Positions 1 through 6,782 of a stretch of 29,632 nucleotides of DNA are shown piece by piece. The position numbers and the translations under genes were made by a program. Source of the DNA: JBBPZA01 sp963728925. GTDB lineage: Bacteria; Actinomycetota; Thermoleophilia; Solirubrobacterales; Solirubrobacteraceae. The stretch covers positions 1 through 29,632 of the forward strand of contig CAVSMB010000011.1 of NCBI GenBank assembly GCA_963728925.1, read 5' to 3'. Within the stretch, counting starts at the first letter, position 1; each line of letters starts with the position of its first letter. A model generated the notes under the pieces. That model saw only the letters and a program-made list of their open reading frames with translations, searched no databases and was not told where the DNA came from.

Positions 1-161
1 TCGAGTAACAGCCAAGACGTCGACGCACGACATCAGTCGCTGCGCGGCGACGGCCGGCAGTCACCGAAGGAGGGCGACGAGGCCTGCGACACCCAGCGGG
101 TGGAGGCCAAAGGACGTTGTTTCGCGCGCGCGGTGCGCCGGCGCGGCCGGGCGTAGCACTG

Positions 162-770
162 TCAGTCCTCCCGGCGGGTGTAGGAGGCCCAGCGCCTTGC
201 CGCGGGCTGGCCGTCGGCTGCGGTGACGGGCATACCCAGGCCGTGCGCGGCCGTCGCTGTCGGGAAGTTGGCCGGGTGCGCGTGGAAGTCATGCAGCAAG
301 CGGAGCGCTATGACGGCACCCGTCGCCATGAGGACGAGAGTAGCGCGGCTTCCTCGGTGCGGTGGTGGCGTGCGCTTTCGATGGCGAGGATGAGCAGGGC
401 GAGCGCTACCAAGATGAGCGAGAGCCGCGCGGTGGAAGCGTCCGGCCTCGGAGTGCGGCCAGGGGTCGAGCGGTCGGATGATCTCGCGTCCTCGGTCGGA
501 GTCGGTGCAAGCGGTCTTGCGCGGGCAGCCGTTGCAGATGTGCGCCTTGGCGCGGTAGCGCATGAGCCGCCGCTCGTGGTCGAACTCGTGCGGCCAGAGA
601 TGCTGGCCCTCGGGGCACTCCCAGTGATCTTGCTGCTCGTCGTAGGTGAACCCCGCAGTGCGGTAGCGCAGCGAGCGCCGGTGCGTGTGCGCCGAGAGCC
701 AGTCGAGCACGAGCGCGCCAATGATGAGCAGCGCGCAAAAGCCGGCGGCAAGAATGACCTCCGGTCTCAT
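162..770 (-). CDS. Membrane protein with transposase-like zinc ribbon, coupled to nitric oxide reductase
   Basis: I do not recognise this as a characterised family. Residues 5-25 form a membrane segment. Residues 40-100 form a zinc-ribbon-like block with Cys52, Cys79, Cys82 and Cys88 (CPEG ... CNGCPRKTAC) preceded by FTYD and followed by GREI. This layout resembles the zinc-ribbon segment of IS1182-type transposases, but no DDE catalytic domain is present. The start ATG overlaps the stop of the upstream reductase gene (ATGA), so the two are probably translationally coupled, and a role in assembling, sensing or supporting that enzyme is inferred. About 30 codons (roughly 350-440) look out of frame: the annotated frame is rich in Pro, Arg and His, while the neighbouring frame gives a good membrane helix (LSLILVALALLILAIE), after which the annotated frame again gives a helix (LVLMATGAVIALRLL). 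Two compensating one-base indels would restore a protein with three membrane helices. Confidence 0.6.
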   Translation of the reverse strand: MRPEVILAAGFCALLIIGALVLDWLSAHTHRRSLRYRTAGFTYDEQQDHWECPEGQHLWPHEFDHERRLMRYRAKAHICNGCPRKTACTDSDRGREIIRPLDPWPHSEAGRFHRAALAHLGSARPAHPRHRKRTPPPHRGSRATLVLMATGAVIALRLLHDFHAHPANFPTATAAHGLGMPVTAADGQPAARRWASYTRRED

Positions 771-3094
771 GGCAGCCGCGCCGCGGTCGCCTCCTCGTCG
801 CCGGCCTCAGCGATACCGGAGAGCTCGGTGAAGAGGATGTCCTCGGGCTCGTCGAGGGTCACGCGCTTGACGGTATGGCGGATGCCCAGATAGGCGATGT
901 AGAGCGCTGGGGCTGCGCCGCCGGCGATGAAGACGATGTCGCCGGGCAGGCGCAACCACTCGAGCAGCGCGTTGGTGTCGTTGGTGAGGAACTTGAGCTG
1001 GCGCGCCTCGAAGTACCTGTTGTTCACGGACTTGTAGAGCTGGAGGATCCCGAGCGGCAGCAGCGTCGCGAAGCACATCCACGCCAGCCCGATGTTCGTC
1101 GACCAGAAGCAGATCCTCGCCCACTTCTCGGGCCATCTCCCGGCGGGGATCAGGTAGCGCAGGCAGAACATCGCCAGCCCGAGGGCGAGCATCCCGTACA
1201 CCCCCATCATCGCCGCGTGAGCGTGGTTGGCCGTGAGCGCGGTGCCGATCTCATAGTAGGAGACGACCGGCAGGTTGACGAGGAAGCCGAAGATGCCGGC
1301 GCCCACGAAGTTCCAGAAGCCCACGGCGACCAGGAACATCACCGCCCAGCGATGCGGGAACGGCGTCTGCGAGCGCGATTCCTGCGCGGCGCCGAGCTGG
1401 AGGAACGACCACGCCTCGACCGTGAGGAACGTGAGCGGCAGCACCTCGGCCGCAGAGAAGAACGCACCGAGGGCCATGCGCTCGGCCGGCTCGCCCGAGA
1501 AGTACAGGTGGTGCATCGTCCCGACCACGCCGCCAACGGAGTACAGGACGATGTCGAGGAACACGACGGTCAGGGCGATCCGCTCGCGCACGACCCCGAG
1601 CAGCACGAACACGTAGGCCACCATCACCGTGGTGAACAGCTCCAGGAAGTCCTCGACCCACAGGTGCACGACCCAGAAGCGCCAGAACTCCGTCGTGGTG
1701 AAGTTGTCACCGGTGCGGGCGATCAGCCCGACGGCATAGAACGCGGGGATGGCGCAGGCCGCCAGGAAGAACAGCCACGGCATGTTCCCGGGATGCTCGC
1801 TGGCCAGCCTCCTGCGCAGGACGCGCCAGAGCATGAACACCCAGAAGAACAGCCCGACGGAGAGCAGGACCTGCCAGAGCCGGGCGAGGTCGAGATACTC
1901 GAAGCCCTGCAGCCCGAACCAGTTGGAGGCAGCGTTCTGGAGAATGCCGTGCACGCCGAGGTAGGAGCCGATGAGCGTCCCGAAGACGACGACGGTAAGC
2001 GCCACGAGCAGAGCCACGGCGAGCTTGCCTTGATGTCTGGGCTCGCGGCGCGCGATCATCGGCGCGAGGAAGATGCCCGCGGCCACGAACGAGGTGGCCA
2101 CCCAGAACAGTGCGAGCTGGACATGCCAGGTGCGCATCAGGTTGTACGGGAACCACTGCGCGAGATCCAAGCCGAAGAAGCCGTCGATCTCGGCCCGGTA
2201 GTGCTGCGAGGCGGCGCCGACGAACGTCTGGATCAGAAACAGCGCCGCCATCACGAAGAAGAACCACGCGCACGCGCGCTGTCCCGGCGTGAGCGCGACG
2301 TCGCCCGGCGCGCGGAACGACAACGTCGCCTGCTCGCGGCCGTGCCACCCCAGCCGCTGGCCCCAGCGGCCGAAGGCTCCGAAGAGGATGCCGATGCCGC
2401 CGAGCAGCGCGATCAGCGAGAGCACCGACCACACAATCACGTTCGCGGTCGGCTCGTTATCGACCCGCTGCTCGGATGGCCAGTTGTTGGTGTAGGAGTA
2501 GTTGTGACCCGGACGGTTGGTCGAGGCCGCCCACGCCGTCCATGCGAAGAACGCCGTCAGCTGCCGCAGCTGCGTGCGATCGGTGATCGCGTTCGGCCGC
2601 AGCCCGTGCTCGGACCTAGGGTCCGAGAAGAACCGGCTGTAGTACGGCACCAGCGCGCGGAACGCCTCCGCCTGCGCGCCGCTCAGCGTGAGCCTCCCGC
2701 TCCGCTCGTCATAGCGATTGACGCGGAAGTCCTCCACCGTCCTGCGCGCCGCCGAGCCCGAGCCGGCGCCCCCGTAGGAACGAGTCACCAGAACGGACGC
2801 GCGTCGCAGGTAGTCGGCCGTGTAGTCCGGGCCAAGATACGCGCCGTGACCGAACGCCGACCCGTACTCCATCAGGCCGTTATGCAAGAAGACCTGCTGC
2901 CCCTTGTGAACGTCCGTGCCGGTGTAGAGCACGCGCCCCTGGTCATCGACGACCATGCGCGGCACCGGCGGGTGTGCGGCGTAGGTGCGGTAGGCGAGCA
3001 GCCCGAGGATGAAGAACCCGCACACCATCACCAAGATCACCGCCTGGACCCACCCCTTGGAGACCAACAGCTCTCGCCGCTGAGGACGCTCCAC
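767..3094 (-). CDS. norZ: Quinol-dependent nitric oxide reductase (qNOR), single subunit
   Basis: It reduces two NO to N2O in the cytoplasmic membrane, using quinol as electron donor, and serves NO detoxification or truncated denitrification. The protein has an N-terminal membrane anchor, then a periplasmic domain of about 200 residues with the qNOR-typical YTNNWPSE motif, which is absent from cytochrome c-type NorB. A heme-copper oxidase core of about 12 helices follows. Visible metal-ligand regions are WHVQLALFW, HLWVEDFLELF, TMHHLYFSGEP and NHAHAAMMGVYG. The length of about 775 residues is usual for qNOR. I prefer the GTG at 3094 because an AGAGGAG ribosome-binding site lies 5 nt upstream. 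An in-frame ATG at 3136 would add 14 residues, but its purine-rich stretch abuts the codon. The stop overlaps the next gene. The gene appears intact. No NorC or NsrR gene is visible nearby. Confidence 0.93.
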   Translation of the reverse strand: MERPQRRELLVSKGWVQAVILVMVCGFFILGLLAYRTYAAHPPVPRMVVDDQGRVLYTGTDVHKGQQVFLHNGLMEYGSAFGHGAYLGPDYTADYLRRASVLVTRSYGGAGSGSAARRTVEDFRVNRYDERSGRLTLSGAQAEAFRALVPYYSRFFSDPRSEHGLRPNAITDRTQLRQLTAFFAWTAWAASTNRPGHNYSYTNNWPSEQRVDNEPTANVIVWSVLSLIALLGGIGILFGAFGRWGQRLGWHGREQATLSFRAPGDVALTPGQRACAWFFFVMAALFLIQTFVGAASQHYRAEIDGFFGLDLAQWFPYNLMRTWHVQLALFWVATSFVAAGIFLAPMIARREPRHQGKLAVALLVALTVVVFGTLIGSYLGVHGILQNAASNWFGLQGFEYLDLARLWQVLLSVGLFFWVFMLWRVLRRRLASEHPGNMPWLFFLAACAIPAFYAVGLIARTGDNFTTTEFWRFWVVHLWVEDFLELFTTVMVAYVFVLLGVVRERIALTVVFLDIVLYSVGGVVGTMHHLYFSGEPAERMALGAFFSAAEVLPLTFLTVEAWSFLQLGAAQESRSQTPFPHRWAVMFLVAVGFWNFVGAGIFGFLVNLPVVSYYEIGTALTANHAHAAMMGVYGMLALGLAMFCLRYLIPAGRWPEKWARICFWSTNIGLAWMCFATLLPLGILQLYKSVNNRYFEARQLKFLTNDTNALLEWLRLPGDIVFIAGGAAPALYIAYLGIRHTVKRVTLDEPEDILFTELSGIAEAGDEEATAARLP

Positions 3095-3099
3095 CGTCG

Positions 3100-3108
3100 C
3101 TCCTCTCC
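3100..3108 (-). promoter_or_regulatory. Ribosome-binding site deciding the norZ start
   Basis: On the minus strand the sequence reads GGAGAGGAG, then CGACG, then GTG. This anti-16S match with 5-nt spacing supports the GTG at 3094 over the in-frame ATG at 3136. Confidence 0.6.
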
Positions 3109-3172
3109 ACTCCAGATCACCGCCCCGACCACCCATCCTCCCAGACCCGGAAACACGGACGCCCTACGCCCT

Positions 3173-3187
3173 GGGACTTGAGGTCCC
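3173..3187. repeat. Inverted repeat upstream of norZ, possible operator
   Basis: GGGAC TTGAG GTCCC forms a perfect 5-bp inverted repeat with a 5-nt centre, about 80 nt upstream of the preferred norZ start. It does not match the NsrR or FNR/DNR consensus sites I know. A regulatory role is only a possibility. Confidence 0.25.
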
Positions 3188-3318
3188 GCGATCATCGGCA
3201 CGAGATCCAACGCTTGTTTCTCGCCCTTGACGCCGATCGGGTGACACGGGCTCGCCCCGGATCCCGGGCGAGCTGGCGTGCGCCCGAGTGCGGCTGGGAA
3301 GACGCTCGTCGACCAACG

Positions 3319-3570
3319 CAGGTGCGGCTCGCACCGGTCGGCTGACGTGAGGCCGGCGCGATGCTGCGCGGGCTGCGCACGTTCCCGCTGCTCGACGGCT
3401 TCCGCGGTCGCCCGCCTGCGGAGCTCGGAGCGATCGAAGACGTGGTGCTTCGCGTCGCCGCTCTCGCGGCGGCCCATGCGGAGGTCGCGGAGCTCGACTG
3501 CAACCCGGGTGGCGGGTCCTACGGTGCCGTGGTGGTGGACGCCCGGCTTCGGCTCGAGCCGCCGCTCCCG
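3319..3570 (+). pseudogene. Remnant of ATP-grasp (ADP-forming acyl/acetyl-CoA synthetase) C-terminus
   Basis: The frame reads QVRLAPVG, a TGA stop at 3343-3345, then REAGAMLRGLRTFPLLDGF, a run of RPPAELGAIEDVVLRVA, then EVAELDCNP and GAVVVDARLRLEPP. This matches the end of the ATP-grasp domain in ADP-forming acetyl-CoA synthetase and protein acetyltransferase-type proteins, where LLxGxRG and the ELDxNP motif are typical. The upstream catalytic part and the CoA-binding domains are absent, and there is an internal stop, so this is a dead fragment of about 80 codons from a protein that normally exceeds 600 residues. It lies in the gap between norZ and the FAD oxidoreductase. The remaining gap, 3137-3318, holds no gene that I can see. 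Confidence 0.6.
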
Positions 3571-3698
3571 ACGGCACCGTACGCGGCGGTCGAACGCCCG
3601 TACAACCACGACGCGCCCGCGACGGACCCGCTGCACGCCGCACGTCCGCAGCACACCCAAGCGTTGACGCGCGCGGTCTCGCCCACCATGCTGTCGCT

Positions 3699-4976
3699 GT
3701 GTCCACTCACAGCTCCGATCCTCTGAACGTGCTGATCGCCGGCGGCGGCGTGGCCGGCCTGGAAGCCCTCCTGGCGTTGAACGCGACCGCGGGCGACCGC
3801 GTCCGCCTGACCCTCATCTCCCCCGCCGCCGACTTCAGTTACCGCCCGCTCGCCGTGGCCGAGCCGTTCTCGCTCGGGCACGCGTACAGCGTGCCGCTGT
3901 CGCGCTTCGCCGGAGACACGGGCGCCGAGCTCGTGACCGCAGCCGTCGTGGGGGTCGACGACGGCGTCGGGCAGGTGCGCTTGTCCGATCGCGGCACGCG
4001 CCCGTTCGACGCGCTGCTGCTGGCGCCCGGGGGCCGTGCCGTGGCCGGCGTGGACCGCGCGACGACTTGGTTTCCCGGAGGTGACTCGGACGTCTATGGG
4101 GGGCTGCTGCGCGACCTCGAGGAGGGCTACAGCAAGCGGCTGGCCATCGTCGTGCCGCCCGGGGCGGTGTGGCCGCTGCCGGCCTACGAGCTGGCGCTGA
4201 TGACCGCGGGCGAGGCGAAGGCGATGGGTCAGGAGGACGTGCATATCACCGTGGTCACGCCAGAGCACGCGCCGTTGTCGCTGTTCGGAGACGAGGCGAG
4301 CGCCGCCGTGGCCGACGAGCTGAGTCAGGCGGGGGTGGATTTGAAGACCGGCGTCGTGGCGCGCTCGGCCGAGGGCGGGTTGGTGCTCGAGCCCGGTGGC
4401 GCGCGCTTGGACGTCCAGCGCGTCTTCGCGGTCCCACGGATCGTCGGCCCGGCCCTCGACGGCATCGCGCACGACGACGAGGGCTTCATCCTCGCCGATG
4501 ACGACGCCCTCGTGCAGGGCGCGACGCGGACATGGGCCGCCGGCGACGGCGTCCAGTCACCGGTGAAGTTCGGCGGCCTCGCGACACATCAGGCTCGCCT
4601 AGCCGCGGCGGCGATCGCCCGGCTCGCCGGTGCCGAGGACGTGCCCGATCCCGGCGAGCCGGTGCTCCACGGGCGGCTGCTCGTCGGTCGCGGCACCCGG
4701 CGCCTCGCCGCGCGCGGTGATGCCGAGGGCGCACCGCTGTGGTGGCCGGCGGGCAAGATCGCGGGCGAGCACCTGCCCCGCTGGCTCACCGAGCACGGCG
4801 TCGTGCCTCAGGGCGCCGAGGCGCCGCCCGAAGGCGGCATCACGATCAAGCGCCCGCTGCGCCACGTGCGCGGCGTCGAGTCCCAGTACCTCTACGACCT
4901 CGCGCACCGGTACAGAACCAACGATCCGGAGATCGCCGCGCTCGGGCGCCGGATGCGCGCGACGCCCGCCCCCTAG
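3699..4976 (+). CDS. SQR-like NAD(P)/FAD-dependent oxidoreductase lacking cysteines
   Basis: A flavoprotein of the pyridine nucleotide-disulfide oxidoreductase superfamily, 425 residues. The N-terminal dinucleotide fold is NVLIAGGGVAGLEALLAL (residues 10-27). The second FAD motif is TWAAGDGVQSPVKFGGLATHQA (about 278-299), whose PVKFGGLATHQA layout is typical of sulfide:quinone oxidoreductase-like proteins. The translation contains no cysteine at all, so the disulfide chemistry of true SQR or FCSD enzymes is not possible. An NAD(P)H- or quinone-linked flavin reaction is more likely, and the substrate is unknown. The GTG start gives a short tail before the FAD fold. No Shine-Dalgarno site is evident, so the start is uncertain. 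It stands alone between two decayed genes, possibly as a survivor of a stress-related locus with the nearby nitric oxide reductase. Confidence 0.8.
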   Translation: MSTHSSDPLNVLIAGGGVAGLEALLALNATAGDRVRLTLISPAADFSYRPLAVAEPFSLGHAYSVPLSRFAGDTGAELVTAAVVGVDDGVGQVRLSDRGTRPFDALLLAPGGRAVAGVDRATTWFPGGDSDVYGGLLRDLEEGYSKRLAIVVPPGAVWPLPAYELALMTAGEAKAMGQEDVHITVVTPEHAPLSLFGDEASAAVADELSQAGVDLKTGVVARSAEGGLVLEPGGARLDVQRVFAVPRIVGPALDGIAHDDEGFILADDDALVQGATRTWAAGDGVQSPVKFGGLATHQARLAAAAIARLAGAEDVPDPGEPVLHGRLLVGRGTRRLAARGDAEGAPLWWPAGKIAGEHLPRWLTEHGVVPQGAEAPPEGGITIKRPLRHVRGVESQYLYDLAHRYRTNDPEIAALGRRMRATPAP

Positions 4977-5010
4977 TCGCCACGCTCCGTCCGGTCACAC
5001 TCCGACGCGC

Positions 5011-5680
5011 TCAATGAACGCTAGCCAGGCCGCGATGGGCCGGGCGGTGGCCTGCGAGCCGCGCGGCGCGCCGGTGGACGTGGCGGTGGTGGCGTGCGGC
5101 GCCGGTCGGCCGTGGGCCTCGGCGCCGGTCCTGGAGTTTGTAGAAGCGCCCCTTGACGGCCTCGGCGAGCACGAGGTAGCCGGCGATCATGGCGAGCAGG
5201 ATGAGGAAGAACGCGAGTGGGAGCGACGCGAAGCCGAGCACCTCCGCCAGCGGGGTGAACGGAAGGATTGCGCCGACCGTGGCACACGCGATCGGCAGGG
5301 CGATCATCGTCTGGCTCGGGCGGCTGCGGAAGAAGGGCACGCGGCGGGTGCGGATGACCGCCTTCCAGCCCTTCGGCCTCCACAATCCTGAGGTCGGCGG
5401 GGACGACGCCACCAACGCACAGCGCCGCGTCGGTCACGCCTCCGGTCACCGCGGAGACCACGGCGGCCGCGAGCAGCAAGGCCAGCAGCAGGTTGCGCAG
5501 CTGCCCGAGCAGGATCCCGAACACGGTCACCGGGCGCGTAGGGAGCACGTTCGGGCCGAAAGTCGCCAGTCGGGTCGCTGCCTCCGTCTCGGCGAGCCCC
5601 GCCTCTGAGCTGGCCAGCAGGCCGAACACCTCGGCAACCGGCCGGCCGGCCGCGTCCGGAAGCCCCAGCGGGCCGTGGCC
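5011..5680 (-). pseudogene. Deleted and frameshifted P-type ATPase (Mg2+/Ca2+ transporter type)
   Basis: The N-terminal part (about 5680-5370) reads GRPVAEVFGLLASSEAGL, TRLATFGPNVL, a two-helix segment (QLRNLLLALLLAAAVVSAVT), then GGVVPADLRIVEAEGLE from the start of the actuator domain. The C-terminal part, in another frame from about 5368 to 5011, reads AVIRTRRVPFFRSRPS followed by helices ending MIAGYLVLAEAVKGRFY, which is the end of MgtA-type ATPases. The middle actuator region, the phosphorylation loop with DKTGT, the nucleotide-binding domain and several helices are missing, and the two parts are out of frame. About 220 of the usual 800-900 codons remain, so it cannot be functional. A shorter deletion is also likely between the second helix and the VPADLRI motif. 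Confidence 0.7.
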
Positions 5681-5834
5681 TGGGCCGCCCCGACGACTTC
5701 ATGCGATGGGAGCGAAGCCGTGTCAGGCGGGGCCGCCACGCTTCGTTCCGGGCCACGTCCACTCGCGAGTCGCAGACAGGGCGCAAGCGGACGGTCGGCT
5801 ACCAGCTAGCAGTGCAACCCTGTGGTTGCGCTCC

Positions 5835-5864
5835 TGGGACCGGCTGTGGGACCGGCTGGGACCG
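5835..5864. repeat. 12-bp tandem repeat beside tRNA-Ser
   Basis: TGGGACCGGCTG occurs twice in perfect tandem (5835-5846 and 5847-5858) with a partial third copy, followed by GGTCC and GGGGTCC elements. It lies in the 5681-5968 gap, which otherwise shows no recognisable gene. Confidence 0.5.
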
Positions 5865-5968
5865 AAACCTGCGGTCCACAGGGGTCCACTGCGGTTCTGC
5901 GGCACCTCGCGGAAGCGGTCCATGGGGCGCGCGATCCCGCTCCAGGAGCGAGAATCCGGCCTGCGAAG

Positions 5969-6057
5969 CGGAGGGGGAGGGATTCGAACCCTCGAGGGAC
6001 GAAACCGCCCCTAACGGTTTTCGAGACCGCCCCGTTCAACCACTCCGGCACCCCTCC
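5969..6057 (-). tRNA. tRNA-Ser (anticodon CGA)
   Basis: The minus strand gives an acceptor stem GGAGGGG/CCCCTCC, a D arm, an anticodon stem GCGGT/ACCGT around the loop CTCGAAA (anticodon CGA at 6023-6021), a long variable arm typical of class II tRNAs, and a T arm GAGGG-TTCGAAT-CCCTC. The discriminator base is G and no CCA is encoded. It reads UCG codons. It lies 88 bp downstream of tadA on the same strand. Confidence 0.95.
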
Positions 6058-6058
6058 G

Positions 6059-6077
6059 GGCCCTCGAGGCGAGGGCC
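6059..6077 (-). terminator. Hairpin between tadA and tRNA-Ser
   Basis: GGCCCTCG, AGG, CGAGGGCC is a perfect 8-bp stem with a 3-nt loop, one base from the tRNA 5' end. It could end the tadA transcript or help processing of a tadA-tRNA transcript. There is no U-tract. Confidence 0.4.
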
Positions 6078-6145
6078 TAGGCTAGCGGCCGCCTGGATGG
6101 AGCGGGCCGCGGCCCGGCGGCTTCCGGCGCGGGTCAACGCGCCGC

Positions 6146-6625
6146 TCACCGGCGCTCGCCGAAGAAGGCCGTGAGCAGCAGGGCGCACTCCTCGGCGAGC
6201 AGGCCGCCGGCGACCTCGGGCCGGTGGTTGAGGCGCGGTTCGCCGAGGACGTCGAGCACCGATCCCGCGGCCCCCGCCTTGGGATCGGAGGCGCCGAAGA
6301 CGATGCGCGGCACCCGCCCGAGGACGATCGCGCCGGCGCACATCGCGCAGGGCTCGAGCGTCACGTAGAGGACGGTGTCGAGCAACCGCCAGCTCCCGAG
6401 CCGCCCCGCCGCCTCGCGCAGGGCGATGATCTCGGCGTGGGCGGTGGGATCCGCGCGCAGCTCGCGCTCGTTGTGGCCCGCTCCGATGACCTCCCCGCCG
6501 TGGACCGCGATCGCCCCGATGGGCACGTCCTCGTGCTCTCCAGCGCGCTCCGCCTCGCGGATCGCGAGGTGCATGAAGTACTCGTCGCGGGGGAAGAAGC
6601 GCGCGCTCATCGACAGGTCGGCCAC
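6146..6625 (-). CDS. tadA: tRNA-specific adenosine deaminase
   Basis: A zinc-dependent cytidine-deaminase fold enzyme that converts A34 to inosine in tRNA-Arg(ACG), allowing decoding of CGU, CGC and CGA. The catalytic motif HAEIIAL carries the zinc-binding His and the general-acid Glu, and PCAMCAGAI carries the two zinc-binding Cys. The N-terminal DEYFMHLAIREA and the middle VPIGAI and GAGHNERE segments are typical of TadA, and the length is usual. The listed start is a GTG; an ATG five codons in (6610) would also fit, and neither has a clear ribosome-binding site. It sits directly upstream of tRNA-Ser, an arrangement seen in many bacteria, and is divergent from the protease gene. Confidence 0.95.
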   Translation of the reverse strand: MADLSMSARFFPRDEYFMHLAIREAERAGEHEDVPIGAIAVHGGEVIGAGHNERELRADPTAHAEIIALREAAGRLGSWRLLDTVLYVTLEPCAMCAGAIVLGRVPRIVFGASDPKAGAAGSVLDVLGEPRLNHRPEVAGGLLAEECALLLTAFFGERR

Positions 6626-6682
6626 AATGGCAGGATCGCGGTGGGGAAACTTTGCCCCCAGCGCGATGTTCTCTCAACGGAT

Positions 6683-6778
6683 GCCAAGACTCCTCTCTCT
6701 TTCCGCGCCGCGCCTCCCAGGGCGCCGGCAGCCACGACTCCTCCCCCTTTTCGCGCCGCGATGGCCAGAGCGCCGGCA
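6683..6778. repeat. 48-bp imperfect tandem duplication
   Basis: Two 48-bp units (6683-6730 and 6731-6778) differ at about nine positions. Both begin GCCA-GACTCCTC and end GCGCCGGCA. The period is a multiple of three, so if translation of the protease began at the ATG at 6681 it would encode a 16-residue Arg/Pro-rich repeat ahead of the signal peptide. Confidence 0.7.
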
Positions 6779-6782
6779 CGCC

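Noticed and set aside
1..161. A gene at the left edge
   Set aside because: No frame shows a credible start, motif or natural composition on either strand.
162..770. An IS1182 transposase
   Set aside because: Only the zinc-ribbon-like segment is present. There is no DDE core and no terminal inverted repeats, and the protein has membrane helices and is coupled to norZ.
875..3181. A 768-codon open frame opposite the nitric oxide reductase
   Set aside because: Composition is Arg/Glu/His/Asp-rich with no domain. It is the antisense shadow of norZ in GC-rich DNA.
5681..6060. An integrative element at tRNA-Ser
   Set aside because: No integrase and no second copy of the tRNA 3' end were found in the window.
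5806..6085. Small proteins reading GFESLPLR, GGGGIRTLEG or FEPSRDETAP
   Set aside because: These are well-known translation artefacts of tRNA-Ser genes and their antisense strands.
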